Assembly: GCF_008329715.1 (NCBI RefSeq)
Contig: NZ_VTSR01000006.1
Coordinates: forward strand, 616,803 to 680,802
Direction of reading: 5' to 3'
Length of the DNA: 64,000 nt
Origin: Gimesia chilikensis
GTDB lineage: Bacteria; Planctomycetota; Planctomycetia; Planctomycetales; Planctomycetaceae
The notes under the pieces are model-generated. The model was not told the DNA's origin, did no database searches, and worked only from the letters and a program-made list of their open reading frames with translations. This document shows positions 1 through 8,898 of this stretch, piece by piece. Every line of letters starts with the position of its first letter. The stretch's first letter is position 1. The translations under genes were made by a program, and so were the position numbers.

Positions 1-1
1 G

Positions 2-643
2 CGTCGCCCCAGTGAAGAGTCGGCCCGGTTTGTGGGTGGCCGGATTGGTGCCGAGGCGGTGAAAGTACTGCTTTCGATGCCACGCGGCAACTTTAAAACG
101 ATTGCCAGCAAAGTCAAAATGCTGGAAATACCCCGCCGCAAACCGACGCCCGAACATGTGGCCGAAGCGGTGGAAGTTGTCAAAGCAGGCCCCGCGAAGT
201 CGAACGCGACTGACTGGATCTTCGCGAAAGAGACCGTCCTGCTGGATGCCCGGCTGCAACAAGAGCCGGTGGCAAAAGTGGAAGTGCAGGCAATCCAGAT
301 CGGCCCGGTGGTCCTGCTGACCGACCCCGCGGAATTCTTCTGCCAGTTGGGTCTGGATATTAAAGCAGGCAGTCCGTTTCCGATCACGTTCCCGGTCTCA
401 CTGGCGAACGGCTGCGTCGGTTATGTGCCCACGAAAGAGGCGTTCGACAAGAACGGCGGCGGCTACGAAACCCGGCTGACCAGTTACAGTAACCTGGTCA
501 CCACGGCGGGTCCGCAGATGGTTGAAGCGGCGGTGGAACTGTCGAAACAGCTGAAGCCGGACGAACAGCCCGAGCGTCCTGCGGCACCGGCGTTTAATAA
601 TAATCCGTGGGCTTATGGCAGCCTGGCACCGCAGGTGGATTAG
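2..643 (+). CDS. C-terminal part of a neutral/alkaline ceramidase-like protein (5' truncated by window)
   Basis: The frame is open from base 2 with no stop before TAG at 641-643, so the gene begins outside the window; the GTG at 32 is internal. The visible ~213 residues include a segment reading IQIGPVVLLTDPAEFFCQLG followed by YVPTKEAFDKNGGGYET. This pattern is typical of the region after the catalytic domain in the neutral/alkaline non-lysosomal ceramidase-like family common in planctomycetes. Members of that family are usually exported hydrolases of amide-linked lipids. The active-site region lies outside the window, so activity cannot be judged. The last 17 codons reappear in diverged form at 1519-1569. 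Family assignment is moderately sure; substrate is unknown. Confidence 0.6.
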   Translation, partial: RRPSEESARFVGGRIGAEAVKVLLSMPRGNFKTIASKVKMLEIPRRKPTPEHVAEAVEVVKAGPAKSNATDWIFAKETVLLDARLQQEPVAKVEVQAIQIGPVVLLTDPAEFFCQLGLDIKAGSPFPITFPVSLANGCVGYVPTKEAFDKNGGGYETRLTSYSNLVTTAGPQMVEAAVELSKQLKPDEQPERPAAPAFNNNPWAYGSLAPQVD

Positions 644-663
644 ACCGCGAAATCCTTGAAGTT

Positions 664-693
664 TTTTTGCTACCACGAAAAGCACGAAAGGCG
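664..693 (+). repeat. Repeat family A, copy A1 (CACGAAA-type)
   Basis: Copy of a short direct repeat with the core CTACCACGAAAAGCACGAAAG, itself built from repeated CACGAAA heptamers. It lies 20 bp after the stop of the ceramidase-like gene. Copies A2, A4, A5 and A6 have the same orientation. Confidence 0.8.
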
Positions 694-758
694 GAACTAC
701 TGTTGCTATTCGATAGTTAAAATAACTCTCATTAAACCGGTTTTAGATCATCCTGAAT

Positions 759-1319
759 TTATGGTACAGAATCCCAGATTTCTTCAAAAGTCAGTCCGGT
801 GAAACCTGATTGTTCATAACGATATTTGAACTCATCATCCTGATCTTTGAGATCCGAAAATGAAAGAATTTCTGATCTGCTCGTCTCAGGTATTTTGAAC
901 AAACTGGATTCAAAGAACCGGTCAGGATGAAAAACATAGTCTCTCAATCTAAGCCGCTTTCCTGAATGCGGTGAATATTTCCATTCAGAGCGGTTTTGAT
1001 CCAGAGCATTAGGGCACTCAAGAACATTCAATCCATAGAGGGTTTCCCCCTCTAGATCTATAGGCAGAATCTGACCTGCCATTTCGAATAAATCATCCAT
1101 TTGTTCGTAAACGGAATGATCGAAGACCAACAATCCTGGACAGAGATAGAAAAAGTTTCCCCGGACTAGTTTAGGGGTTTGCACGTAGCATACAACAGGA
1201 GACCAGTCTGGTTTTTCAGCGACATCAAAGGTTAGTCGATCCGTAGACCAGATCTCTTGATCAACGGGGGCAATACTCTGAAAAATATTGACGTCTTCAC
1301 GAACATAAAACACTTTCAC
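759..1319 (-). CDS. Orphan hypothetical protein, possibly Imm11/DUF1629-like immunity protein
   Basis: A ~186-residue acidic soluble protein without signal peptide or membrane segment. The C-terminal third reads LFKIPETSRSEI, then FKYRYEQSGFTGLTFEEIWD. This recalls the end of DUF1629/Imm11-type proteins (lfkIPe ... f..a.e..gltGl.Feeiw), many of which are immunity partners of polymorphic toxins. No toxin gene is visible nearby. The frame extends to a TTG at 1334, but a GTG at 1319 preceded by AAGG at suitable spacing is the likelier start. The gene sits alone between two direct family-A repeats (664-693 and 1458-1481), suggesting accessory DNA. The immunity assignment is an inference from weak similarity. 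Confidence 0.5.
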   Translation of the reverse strand: MKVFYVREDVNIFQSIAPVDQEIWSTDRLTFDVAEKPDWSPVVCYVQTPKLVRGNFFYLCPGLLVFDHSVYEQMDDLFEMAGQILPIDLEGETLYGLNVLECPNALDQNRSEWKYSPHSGKRLRLRDYVFHPDRFFESSLFKIPETSRSEILSFSDLKDQDDEFKYRYEQSGFTGLTFEEIWDSVP

Positions 1320-1457
1320 CAATATTACCTTCAACTGTCATAAGCGATTATAAGTCCTGGATGATCGTAGTGAATTATCACACCCCAGGACCGATTAGAT
1401 TGTTTTTACTTTCACCAAGTCTACGCCTCATACACAGTCACTCGAAAGAGTAATTTC

Positions 1458-1481
1458 TACTACCACGAAAAGCACGAAAGG
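1458..1481 (+). repeat. Repeat family A, copy A2
   Basis: Matches A1 over the 21-base core CTACCACGAAAAGCACGAAAG in the same orientation, about 790 bp downstream. Together A1 and A2 bracket the orphan gene 759-1319. Confidence 0.8.
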
Positions 1482-1518
1482 TTTCTTCTCCAAGACAGAG
1501 AAACGGGGAGACACTTGC

Positions 1519-1569
1519 ATTTAGCAACAATCCCCGGGCGTATGGCAGACTGGCAGGTCAAGTGGATTG
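1519..1569 (+). pseudogene. Duplicated 3' end of the ceramidase-like gene (17-codon remnant)
   Basis: Bases 1519-1569 read FSNNPRAYGRLAGQVD plus a TGA stop. The end of the gene at 2-643 reads FNNNPWAYGSLAPQVD plus TAG. Roughly three quarters of the bases are identical, and several differences are synonymous. No similarity was seen upstream of 1519. The remnant is either all that survives of a tandem paralogue or the far boundary of an inserted segment that duplicated the gene's 3' end. It also overlaps the stop end of the opposite-strand gene 1558-2025. Confidence 0.7.
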
Positions 1570-2025
1570 ACTGTTTTTGTTGTTAAGCGGGCTTCGTAAC
1601 AGTCCTTGTGCCAGTACGATCACGGCGCCTGCCAGGATCAGGTATCCAAGAGGTTTCCCAAACTGAAGAACAAAGATCATGCTTTGGGTATCTTCGAGTT
1701 TATTTGCCAGTTCGATCGTTTGCTTTGAATTGGTCCGTATTTTGGGAACCAGGGGGATCAGGACCCGAGAGCCACGTGGCACATTTCGATATTGAACCGG
1801 GACTTCGTGAGACGGTTTGGCAAGTTCCCCCATCCTGATGTTACTTAACTGGCCCTCAAATTCTTTTTCTTCCGCCTTCAAGGAATTGATCGTTGCCATC
1901 GATCCGAGGATGCAGCCCCCACCCGCGATACATAAAATAATGACCCACTTCCAATTGATCGAATTCAACACCGTATTGGTAACCACAGGTTTTACGGTGT
2001 TCATATCACTTTCGACATCACTCAT
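1558..2025 (-). CDS. Hypothetical two-span membrane protein
   Basis: The 155-residue product has a hydrophobic segment near residues 22-45 (WKWVIILCIAGGGCILGSMA) and a second near 122-142 (LGYLILAGAVIVLAQGL). Between them lies a charged linker of about 75 residues. No known domain was recognised. The frame continues to a GTG at 2061, but the ATG at 2025 follows a GAGGGGG ribosome-binding site at good spacing and is preferred. The segment between the helices is probably extracytoplasmic or periplasmic. Function is unknown, and it has no evident operon partner. Confidence 0.6.
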   Translation of the reverse strand: MSDVESDMNTVKPVVTNTVLNSINWKWVIILCIAGGGCILGSMATINSLKAEEKEFEGQLSNIRMGELAKPSHEVPVQYRNVPRGSRVLIPLVPKIRTNSKQTIELANKLEDTQSMIFVLQFGKPLGYLILAGAVIVLAQGLLRSPLNNKNSQST

Positions 2026-2336
2026 CCAGGCCCCCTCTGTTTGTTGCATTTTCTGACTCACTCAAACGCCAACGCAAGCCACTCACAAACATACACGTTT
2101 TAGCATGCAGTCGCAATGATGAATTGAGCGTCGGTGTCTTTGCCAGAGATTTTGTCTATATCGAAGCGAAAGGCGCTCAGAGCGTCGATCAATCCACGGG
2201 GGGGGGTATCGGAAACAATCTGATGTTGCCGCAGGCGACAGGAGGTGGATGTGTGAGCGGATGATGGAGCAGGCGCTTGCTTCATTCAACTTAATGCGCT
2301 GCGGAAGCTCTGTTTCAGAATGGTTGAGTGAGCTGT

Positions 2337-2382
2337 GACCTCCTGCTCGCTGCGCTCGGCTCGAATTGCATTCGAGCCCACC
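2337..2382 (+). repeat. Repeat family B, copy B1 (hairpin repeat)
   Basis: A ~46-bp unit starting TCCTGCTCGCTGCGCTCGG and containing a perfect 9-bp stem GGCTCGAAT / ATTCGAGCC with loop TGC at 2358-2378. Three related copies occur at 3446-3490, 12225-12270 and 14226-14275. Confidence 0.85.
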
Positions 2383-2431
2383 CTGGATGTTTTCACTGGT
2401 ACCATCGGCAGCGGAAGCAGATTGTATGTCC

Positions 2432-2472
2432 CCAGGCGGGCGGCCACACAGGGCCGCGCCCTACGTCTGTTT
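2432..2472 (+). repeat. Repeat family F, copy F1
   Basis: A ~41-bp unit beginning CCAGGCGGGCGGCCACACAG and ending CCCTACGTCTGTT. A second diverged copy lies at 14609-14651. It follows B1 directly in a 514-bp spacer (2026-2539) that contains only repeat units. Confidence 0.65.
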
Positions 2473-2518
2473 TAGAACTCGCGGATTCCCCGAATTACAT
2501 TCGTCCGACTCGGTGAAT

Positions 2519-2539
2519 ATCACGAAAGACGCGAAACGT
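2519..2539 (+). repeat. Repeat family A, diverged copy A3
   Basis: ATCACGAAAGACGCGAAACG is a shortened, diverged CACGAAA unit. It abuts the stop codon of the golvesin-domain gene on the opposite strand. Confidence 0.5.
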
Positions 2540-3142
2540 TTATTCGCCGACATAAATGAACTGGATGGCGTCGGCGATGACGTATTTGCCGTCGGTGCCT
2601 GCGTTGGAGATTTTCACCCAGCCTGATTTGCCTTTGACGAAGTGGTAAGTGCCCAGGGTGCGGAAGAGTTTGTCGTGCGGGGGGATCTGCTGCTGGTTGA
2701 TGCGGATTGTTTTTTCGCCGGCGGCGTGGTGGATCGTGACCGGGGTGTTGGTTGATCTGCGGATGTTGTAGCAGTGCGACATCCGCACTTCGTAGCGGCC
2801 GGACTTTGGCAGATCGGGAGTGAAGATGACCGCTTTCTCCCCCTTCCCTTGTTTCTGATCATGCAGGTAGCCGAGACCGACGTAGGGGGGCGTGTGCGTG
2901 GAATACTGCCAGGTGCCGACAAGCCTGGCCTGGGTTTCATCGACGACGATGCCGTTCAGTTTTGTGGGATCGGGCACGATGAAGGGGACGAGTTCGGGTT
3001 TATCGACCTCGCCGGGAGCATGGGTGTTGGCAACCGCGTCGGGGTGGGGTTTGAGTTGGGGCGTGGGATCGCTGGAATGGATGGGGGGTTGTGAAATCGA
3101 GAGGCAGGCCAGCAGGATGGTGAGAATGCTTGTGGGTTTCAT
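2540..3142 (-). CDS. Secreted protein with golvesin/xanthan-lyase C-terminal-like domain
   Basis: The 200-residue product starts with a signal peptide (MKPTSILTILLACLSISQPP). It continues with one beta-rich domain: GIVVDETQARLVGTWQYST, then YVGLGYLHD, GRYEVRMSHCYNIRRSTNTP and VIADAIQFIY. This order is characteristic of the golvesin C-terminal-like domain, found alone or at the end of xanthan lyases and FAD-dependent oxidoreductases in planctomycetes. Its usual role is unproven but carbohydrate or surface binding is assumed. The ATG at 3142 is chosen because the signal peptide starts there; the frame extends to 3238 through repeat D. It stands alone between repeat-filled spacers. Confidence 0.65.
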   Translation of the reverse strand: MKPTSILTILLACLSISQPPIHSSDPTPQLKPHPDAVANTHAPGEVDKPELVPFIVPDPTKLNGIVVDETQARLVGTWQYSTHTPPYVGLGYLHDQKQGKGEKAVIFTPDLPKSGRYEVRMSHCYNIRRSTNTPVTIHHAAGEKTIRINQQQIPPHDKLFRTLGTYHFVKGKSGWVKISNAGTDGKYVIADAIQFIYVGE

Positions 3143-3209
3143 GAGCGCTGTTTTCTGTGAGCGGAATTTGAGATGCAAGGTTCCATGACAGGCTTCTCTG
3201 GATGACTCA

Positions 3210-3238
3210 GGCACAGTGGGACGAGCCAACTGTGGCAT
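3210..3238 (+). repeat. Repeat family D, copy D1
   Basis: A 29-bp unit with inner dyad CACAGTGGG..CCAACTGTGGCA. The second copy is at 12306-12334. Confidence 0.7.
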
Positions 3239-3269
3239 CTGGTTCTTCTAAATTTGAACGGGTCATACC

Positions 3270-3308
3270 AAAGTCGTTTCAACCGGGGCTAAGGCCCTGC
3301 GGCTAATG
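3270..3308 (+). repeat. Repeat family C, copy C1
   Basis: A ~39-bp unit with core TTTCAACCGGGGCTAAGGCC followed by CTGCGGCTAAT. C2 at 14378-14416 matches at nearly every base. A strong imperfect hairpin (AACCCC / GGGGTT with an inner GCTCT / AGAGC stem) follows at 3313-3342. Confidence 0.8.
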
Positions 3309-3364
3309 GTGTAACCCCTGCTCTGCGTGAGAGCCTGGGGTTGGTTGATCAGTTCAACGTTTTC

Positions 3365-3403
3365 TTTTACCGAGTTACCGGCGGCTGGCGTTTTGCGGCT
3401 CAG
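3365..3403 (+). repeat. Repeat family E, copy E1
   Basis: Shares the TTACCGGCGG core and a downstream TGCGGCTCAG or TGCCGCTCAG with E2 (12396-12427); E3 (14331-14362) shares the core. In all three places it lies near units of families B, C or D. Confidence 0.5.
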
Positions 3404-3445
3404 GGTGAGGCGCGTTTACTAACCCGTTGCTCTTCTTCTCTGTGA

Positions 3446-3490
3446 TTTCCTGCTCGCTGCGCTCGGACCGAATTACATTCGGGCCCACCT
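3446..3490 (+). repeat. Repeat family B, copy B2
   Basis: TTCCTGCTCGCTGCGCTCGG followed by a hairpin CCGAAT / ATTCGG with loop TAC. The spacer 3143-3519 is filled by units D1, C1, E1 and B2 and has no supportable gene. Confidence 0.85.
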
Positions 3491-3519
3491 GCGGAATCGT
3501 ATCTTTGAAACATGAGGAA

Positions 3520-5367
3520 CTAGGCGATTGGTTGTGGCATCAGAACCGGGAGATCGGGTTTGACCTCGGGGGTTTCTTCGGCCAGTACGGTTTCGCAGAA
3601 GAATTTCAACAGCTGTTTCAGGTCTTCGTTCTGGACGCTCTCGGCCAGTTCTTCGGCCCGGTCGCGTGACTTGTCGACCAGGACTTCGGCTTTGGTGAAG
3701 ACATCGCAGGATTCGTAGATTTTTCGCAGCCGGTTGATGCGTGCGTAGTCCGATGGACCGCCGCCGTTGAGAATGTCTTTGAGCTCGGCTTTCTGCTGTT
3801 CGTCGCCGGCCTGCAGGGCCAGGGCGAGTAACAGGGTAGGCCGCATCGCGAGGGCGTCCTGACCGGAGATGAGCTTGTTATTGTCGTCGCCGCGCCAGTC
3901 TTTGAGGTCGTTCAGAATCTGGAAGCCGACACCGATCTGACGTGAGAAGGAGGAGATGAGTTCTTCGTACTCGCCTGCGGAGCCGGTCATCCGCACGCCG
4001 GCATAGAGGGCGGCTTCGAATGCGGGCGACGTTTTGAGTGCGTAGATCTGCAGGGCGTCCAGCGGGGAGAGTTCGAAGGTCTCACTTTCCTGCCAGGCCA
4101 TTTCAGCCCCCTGCCCTTCACAGAGCTTGAGATGTGCGGCGGCCATTTTTTCGACCAGGTCTGCGGCGGCTTCAGCACCGATGTCGGCCCGGGCCTCGTT
4201 GAGCAGCCGGTATCCGATGCCGATCAGGTAGTCGCCGATGTTGATGGCCATGCCGGTGCCGTGCTGACGGTGCAGGGTTTCCTGACCGTAACGGTACTGG
4301 TCATCGTCTTCGATGTCGTCATGAATCAGTGATGCTTTGTGGAAGACCTCGATGGCCATCGCGGCTTTCTGCACGCCCAGCGGATAAGTCTGACTGTTGC
4401 CTGCTGCCTCGTCCTGTTGTGCCTTGATCAGTGCATCGTAGGCAGCCAGGGTGATGAAGGGCCGGAAGCGTTTGCCGCCATGCTTGAGCCATTCGTAAGC
4501 GATGGCTTCGGTCTTGCCCAGCGGTGTGCGGGCGGCGGCTTCGGTTTTCGTACGGAGCGGCGGCAGAATTTCGTCGAAGTGTTCTTCGAACAGCGAGTTG
4601 GCGGCCCGCATGGTGGGTAGATAGCTACGGGTCAGCGGCTGTTCGAGTGGTTCGTATTTCTCAAGGACTTCCCAGATCCAGGGCTCGTCCATCTTGGTGT
4701 TTTTACAGTCACCTGAATGCAACGGTACGGCGTAGGAAGGAACGCCGGCGATGAGGACTTTGTCGATCGACTTTTCCAGCACATTGAGACAGGCCACCCC
4801 GAGGATGCCGTCCACGTAACCGCCGACGATGATCTTGAGGACCACGGGCGATCCTTCGGCGACGAGCACCTTGTAGCCCAGCTTTTCGGCTTTGACTTTG
4901 TAGTCGGCAATCGAGCAGGCACCACATTTTTCGCAGTCGAGACCGAACTCATCGTATTCCGCGGGACAGCCTTCGGCGTGTTTCAGGCAGTGCGGCAGGA
5001 GGAGCAGGCGGCGTTCGAAGGGAATCGCGAGGAACTGGCGTTTCCAGAAGAAGTTGCCGATCAGCACCATCATGAAGCCGAGGAATTTTTCGGGCTGTTC
5101 CATTTCCGCCAGCAGTTCACGCGACCAGTCTTCCAGCATCGCCTTGGTGAAGGGATTGGAGCAGTCGAGACGTTGCACGTACTTCTCGGCTTCTGCTTTC
5201 ATCTCTTCGCGCAGCGCAAGGGTTTCCGGCACCGCCTTGAGATGGCTGGTACTGCGGCGTTTTCTTTTGACCGGTTTGGGATCTTCGGAAGCACGGCCCT
5301 CAGCTTGATCGTGAGCGGGGACGCGTTTGTCTTCGGAACTTTCCTGGTCTAAAGGCGCAATGGACAC
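3520..5367 (-). CDS. DUF116 domain-polyprenyl diphosphate synthase fusion protein
   Basis: The 615-residue product joins two modules. Residues ~50-245 match DUF116 and carry a cysteine cluster ([11 protein letters not shown] ~124-135, then DCEKCGAC ~144-151), probably binding metal or Fe-S. Residues ~285-560 are an all-helical trans-polyprenyl synthase: GGKRFRP, first aspartate-rich motif HDDIEDDD (~349-356), second motif [11 protein letters not shown] (~483-493). The synthase should extend an allylic diphosphate with isopentenyl diphosphate. The GTG at 5367 is preferred because GAGGAG precedes it; the frame reaches a TTG at 5412. It is last in a four-gene operon, 83 bp after the terpene cyclase, and probably supplies its substrate. 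The fusion is unusual; product chain length is unknown. Confidence 0.85.
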   Translation of the reverse strand: MSIAPLDQESSEDKRVPAHDQAEGRASEDPKPVKRKRRSTSHLKAVPETLALREEMKAEAEKYVQRLDCSNPFTKAMLEDWSRELLAEMEQPEKFLGFMMVLIGNFFWKRQFLAIPFERRLLLLPHCLKHAEGCPAEYDEFGLDCEKCGACSIADYKVKAEKLGYKVLVAEGSPVVLKIIVGGYVDGILGVACLNVLEKSIDKVLIAGVPSYAVPLHSGDCKNTKMDEPWIWEVLEKYEPLEQPLTRSYLPTMRAANSLFEEHFDEILPPLRTKTEAAARTPLGKTEAIAYEWLKHGGKRFRPFITLAAYDALIKAQQDEAAGNSQTYPLGVQKAAMAIEVFHKASLIHDDIEDDDQYRYGQETLHRQHGTGMAINIGDYLIGIGYRLLNEARADIGAEAAADLVEKMAAAHLKLCEGQGAEMAWQESETFELSPLDALQIYALKTSPAFEAALYAGVRMTGSAGEYEELISSFSRQIGVGFQILNDLKDWRGDDNNKLISGQDALAMRPTLLLALALQAGDEQQKAELKDILNGGGPSDYARINRLRKIYESCDVFTKAEVLVDKSRDRAEELAESVQNEDLKQLLKFFCETVLAEETPEVKPDLPVLMPQPIA

Positions 5368-5450
5368 GGAAGACTCCTCTATGGTTAGTATCTCATTCGA
5401 GTGGTAACACAATGAATGTAGAAAATCAGGCTTGAGAACGCAGGTGGGAC

Positions 5451-7310
5451 CTATTTTTCCTTTACGGACATTATAGGGGAATCTGCTGCATCAAGCGACA
5501 ATCTAAATTTCTCATCCGGACATTTTTTAAAAACCGTTTCCGCCCTTTGTAAGGCAGAAACAGAGAAGATAACTGGATAAAGTTGTTCGAAATACCAGAG
5601 CTTGGCGAAGTAAAACCCGATGGGTGTGGTTTCTGTATAGGTGCCTGTTTCGACGCGATCGAGCAACCAGCCCAGCCCCTGTTGCAGGCAGGGATTCTCC
5701 AGTGATAGACCCACAGACAACAGGGCATCGACGGCGAGAGCTGTCTCTTCCACGCTGGACGGTGCGCCTTCCGCGCCGCCCCAGCCGCCATCGGAATTCT
5801 GTACGCTTTGCATAAACTGGATGGCCTGTTCCGCCTGGGGCGTAGTACGACGTTCTTCATCCGCGTAGGCAGCCAGCACGCGTGCCGTCCCGTAGACCGG
5901 GTTCTCGTCCTCGTCGACATGCTGATTACCGAACCAGAGTGGCAGCCAGGATCCGTCTGCGCGTTGTTGTGTGGCCAGATATTTGAAACCGCGTTCGATG
6001 GCCTGGGTCGCTCGTTTGCGCAGGGTGCTCTCATCGGCTGTGGCTTCTGTTTTGAGCCAGGCTTCCAGCGCCCGCAGGACGTGTGCCGAGATGTCTGCGG
6101 CACTTTGATCGAAGGGGAGCGTTCCCCAACCGCGACAGAAGGTGGGCCAGCCGCCGTTGGAATTCTGCAGATCGAGCAACCAGTTGACGCCGTTCCGCAG
6201 AGAGGTCCGCAATTCGGGTGAGGCCTCTTCGGCTTCCTCTGTCTGCAGGTTCAACAGGGCCAGAATGGCGCCGGGGGTATCGTCGGCATCGGGTACGCCG
6301 CCGGGCAGATCGGTCCAGGCCCAGCCTCCCGGTTCGGCTGCGGTGTAGGGATGAAGTTCGGTGTATTGCTGTTGGATCAGCCAGTCGCGAATCGGAGCTT
6401 TTTCGAATTCCGACAGCGTGCTTTCCAGGGCGTTGACGGATAGCGTCGTCGTCCAGGTGGCGAGGTTCGTGTCGATGGGCCAGCTGCCGTCAGGTCGTAC
6501 GGAGTCGAGCAGAAACGCGAGTCCTTTCTGTACGACTGGATGATCGACGAGTCCCATGCCGGCCAGGCTCATGGTGACGAAACTGGTCAGCGGGGCGGCT
6601 TCGAGGAATCCGCCGTTCTCGGGTTGAATTTCAATCAGCTTTTTCAGACTGCGTTTGACAGACAGCTTGCGGATCAGCCGCAGAAGCGGATTGCGGGGCT
6701 TACAGAAGTGGTGCCTGACCTGACCAATGGCGATCAGTGCCGGCAGGGCGTAGCTGACCACAGGAAGCTTGACGGTTTTATAAAAGCGATGCGGCAGACA
6801 GGAGAGTTCAAACGGAAGCGCGGGAATGGTTTTCCATTTAACGAGTCCCGCCAGGGCGCAGTGTGTGAGGATCGGCACGGAAAACGTTTTGTCTTTGCCG
6901 TAGCGTTCCACGACAGCTTTAACGCCTCCTACCCGGTCGATGTACTGACGGGCGTTGACAACGTGGGAGACATAGTGCTCTGTATTTTTCGTCGCATGAA
7001 AGGCGGCGTGACAGAGCATCGTGGTGGAAATATTGCTGAAGCTCTTGACGGTGTCACCCCAGCCGCCATCGGGGTTCTGGTGCCGGGACAGCCAGCGGAT
7101 GCCCTGTTCGATGTAAATGTCGAGCGAATCATCTTCGGCGGGACGCTGCCGACGGATCATCTCAAGAGCCATGATGGCGGTGGCTGTCGAGAGAGCTGAG
7201 GTCGAGAGTTCTCCTTCCCAGTGGCCGGCGGCATTCCGGGCACTCAGCAGGTAATCGCGAACCCGCTGCGAAGCTGCCTGCACGCGTTGGTAGGAGATGG
7301 TCTCACTCAT
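5451..7310 (-). CDS. Squalene-hopene-cyclase-like class II terpene cyclase
   Basis: The 619-residue protein has the double alpha-barrel repeat pattern of the squalene cyclase family. The N-terminal [16 protein letters not shown] is followed by several QW-type motifs ([45 protein letters not shown]). The class II protonating motif DADD lies within [11 protein letters not shown], so catalysis by protonating an alkene or epoxide is plausible. Proline follows the DXDDT where alanine is common in hopene synthases, and the N-terminus differs from classical hopene synthases. A non-squalene substrate is therefore possible. It lies 45 bp after the Fe-S gene and 83 bp before the prenyl synthase on the same strand. 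Confidence 0.8.
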   Translation of the reverse strand: MSETISYQRVQAASQRVRDYLLSARNAAGHWEGELSTSALSTATAIMALEMIRRQRPAEDDSLDIYIEQGIRWLSRHQNPDGGWGDTVKSFSNISTTMLCHAAFHATKNTEHYVSHVVNARQYIDRVGGVKAVVERYGKDKTFSVPILTHCALAGLVKWKTIPALPFELSCLPHRFYKTVKLPVVSYALPALIAIGQVRHHFCKPRNPLLRLIRKLSVKRSLKKLIEIQPENGGFLEAAPLTSFVTMSLAGMGLVDHPVVQKGLAFLLDSVRPDGSWPIDTNLATWTTTLSVNALESTLSEFEKAPIRDWLIQQQYTELHPYTAAEPGGWAWTDLPGGVPDADDTPGAILALLNLQTEEAEEASPELRTSLRNGVNWLLDLQNSNGGWPTFCRGWGTLPFDQSAADISAHVLRALEAWLKTEATADESTLRKRATQAIERGFKYLATQQRADGSWLPLWFGNQHVDEDENPVYGTARVLAAYADEERRTTPQAEQAIQFMQSVQNSDGGWGGAEGAPSSVEETALAVDALLSVGLSLENPCLQQGLGWLLDRVETGTYTETTPIGFYFAKLWYFEQLYPVIFSVSALQRAETVFKKCPDEKFRLSLDAADSPIMSVKEK

Positions 7311-7355
7311 TCAGGTCTGTTCCTGCCGGGAGTTTCGTAAAGGAAAGGAGAACGT

Positions 7356-8393
7356 TTAAATATCGAGTGCATCCAGGTTATCCATCAGGTCCTCCAGCTC
7401 TTCATCGGTGGCCTTGGAGACCTTGGAAGACTTGCGGAGACCGACCGACATGCCCACGGCATCGCGTCCGTCCGCCACCAGTTCTGCATCGCGTTCCCGG
7501 GCCGCCATCTCGAGTGCATCCGGGGCCCCAAACAGTTTGGAAAGATCAATTTTCAGACCGGCGACTTCACCATCCGCGCCGGCAATGCCCGGCGTTTTAT
7601 GACCGGGGAAGATAATCGCATTCTCGGGACAGACACGACTGCAGGCCGGACATCCCTTTTTACAGCTGTCCTGCTCTTCAACGAGGATCTGTCCCCCCTG
7701 GTCGACGCCGTAAACGCCAAACAGGCAGAAGTCGATGCACTCCATACAGTTCGTACAGAGGCTGTAATCGATGACCGGATACCAGCGGCGTTTGGTCGGT
7801 TCCAGTTTGACGTCTTCTGTTGTTTCAGCGGCGTTGTTTTTATCGGCGTTGATGATGTCCAGCGGTTTGAGATACTTTTCCAGTTGCGCCGGCTGAGGGG
7901 CGGACTGCAGCATGTCCATCAAGGGGACGGTCTGCACCTGGGATTCGCCAGCGATGCGTTTGATTTCCTGGACGTAGTCTTCCGGTTTGGAACTCACACG
8001 GAGGTCGATCGAGTAGATGTGTCGATCGGGGATTGTTTTGTTGCGTTCGGGATTTTCGAAAGGTGCGTTCTGCTTCTGTTCCTCTTCTTCGTCTTCGTCC
8101 ACTTCTTCTCTGAGCAGGACGTGCCCTTCCTTGCCGCGGACTCCCTGGCGATCCAGGATCCAGTGACAGGCACGGGGATAAAGCCAGGAGAGAATCACCA
8201 GATCCCCCCGCAGTGCCTGCAGGAAGAGGGTGCCGGTATGGTCGGCGGAAAGATCGTAGAGATGGGGAACCAGCGAGACTTCGATATCGGGTTCCATCAA
8301 CAGTGTGGCGGCGAGAGTCTCTTCGAGCTCACGTTTGGCGGGATTTTTCCCCTGAGCCTGAGAGATCACCACTGTTAATTTTTTGTCAGCCAT
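7356..8393 (-). CDS. 2[4Fe-4S] ferredoxin-domain protein of the terpene cyclase operon
   Basis: The 345-residue protein has an N-terminal alpha/beta region ([13 protein letters not shown] at ~6-18), an acidic insert (~98-106) and two cysteine clusters. Cluster 1 is C213-x2-C216-x2-C219-x3-C223; cluster 2 is C244-x3-C248-x2-C251-x3-C255. Each is followed by a ferredoxin-like segment ([16 protein letters not shown]), indicating two [4Fe-4S] clusters and electron transfer. The N-terminal part was not matched to a named family. The gene lies 52 bp after the lipoyl-protein gene and 45 bp before the cyclase. It probably transfers electrons for a redox step in that pathway. Partner and potential are unknown. 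Confidence 0.75.
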   Translation of the reverse strand: MADKKLTVVISQAQGKNPAKRELEETLAATLLMEPDIEVSLVPHLYDLSADHTGTLFLQALRGDLVILSWLYPRACHWILDRQGVRGKEGHVLLREEVDEDEEEEQKQNAPFENPERNKTIPDRHIYSIDLRVSSKPEDYVQEIKRIAGESQVQTVPLMDMLQSAPQPAQLEKYLKPLDIINADKNNAAETTEDVKLEPTKRRWYPVIDYSLCTNCMECIDFCLFGVYGVDQGGQILVEEQDSCKKGCPACSRVCPENAIIFPGHKTPGIAGADGEVAGLKIDLSKLFGAPDALEMAARERDAELVADGRDAVGMSVGLRKSSKVSKATDEELEDLMDNLDALDI

Positions 8394-8445
8394 ACTGAAA
8401 ACCTTTTCAACGCGAAACGATACTCAATCCACATCAAATCGTTTC

Positions 8446-8898
8446 TCAGTTGAGTTGTCCTTTGATGATCCGCTGTGTCTGTTCCCACACACTGTCTAAT
8501 AGTTGCAGATACTCGGGTGGGGTCAACCACTGGGCATCCGACTCCATCTCAAACAGCCAGCCTTTGTCGTAATTGTCCGACTGATTGATGGCCGAGGGGT
8601 CGTTCAACAGTGCTTCGTTAAATTCCAGGATCTTGCCTTCCGAGGGGGAAAACAGGTCAGACAGTGCCTTGGAACTTTCGATCTCCCCGATTTTCTGTTT
8701 TTCCCGCACCACGGTAAACGGATCGATAAACCAGTCCAGGAAATAAACATCCTGCAACAGCCGAACCGAGTAAGCCGTAAATCCGACGCGGTAATGGTCC
8801 TCCTGCGGCAGTAACCACAGGTGTGACTTACTATAAACACGGTCCTGAGGAATTCGGGCCTCGAAATTCCCCATCATAAAGACAAGATCGTCAGGCAT
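8446..8898 (-). CDS. GcvH-like lipoyl-carrier protein
   Basis: A 150-residue H-protein-like fold. YSKSHLWLLPQEDHYRVGFT matches the H-protein start, followed by GEIESSKALSDLFSPSEGKI, which holds the lipoylation site at about Lys77 (ESxKA). NYDKGWLFEM matches the conserved DGWLxxM region. The ATG at 8898 removes a non-homologous extension. No gcvT or gcvP lies in the window. Instead the gene heads an operon with an Fe-S protein, a terpene cyclase and a DUF116-prenyl synthase. A dedicated carrier in another redox or sulfur-linked reaction, as for lipoate-binding proteins of sulfur oxidation, is therefore as plausible as glycine cleavage. Confidence 0.8.
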   Translation of the reverse strand: MPDDLVFMMGNFEARIPQDRVYSKSHLWLLPQEDHYRVGFTAYSVRLLQDVYFLDWFIDPFTVVREKQKIGEIESSKALSDLFSPSEGKILEFNEALLNDPSAINQSDNYDKGWLFEMESDAQWLTPPEYLQLLDSVWEQTQRIIKGQLN

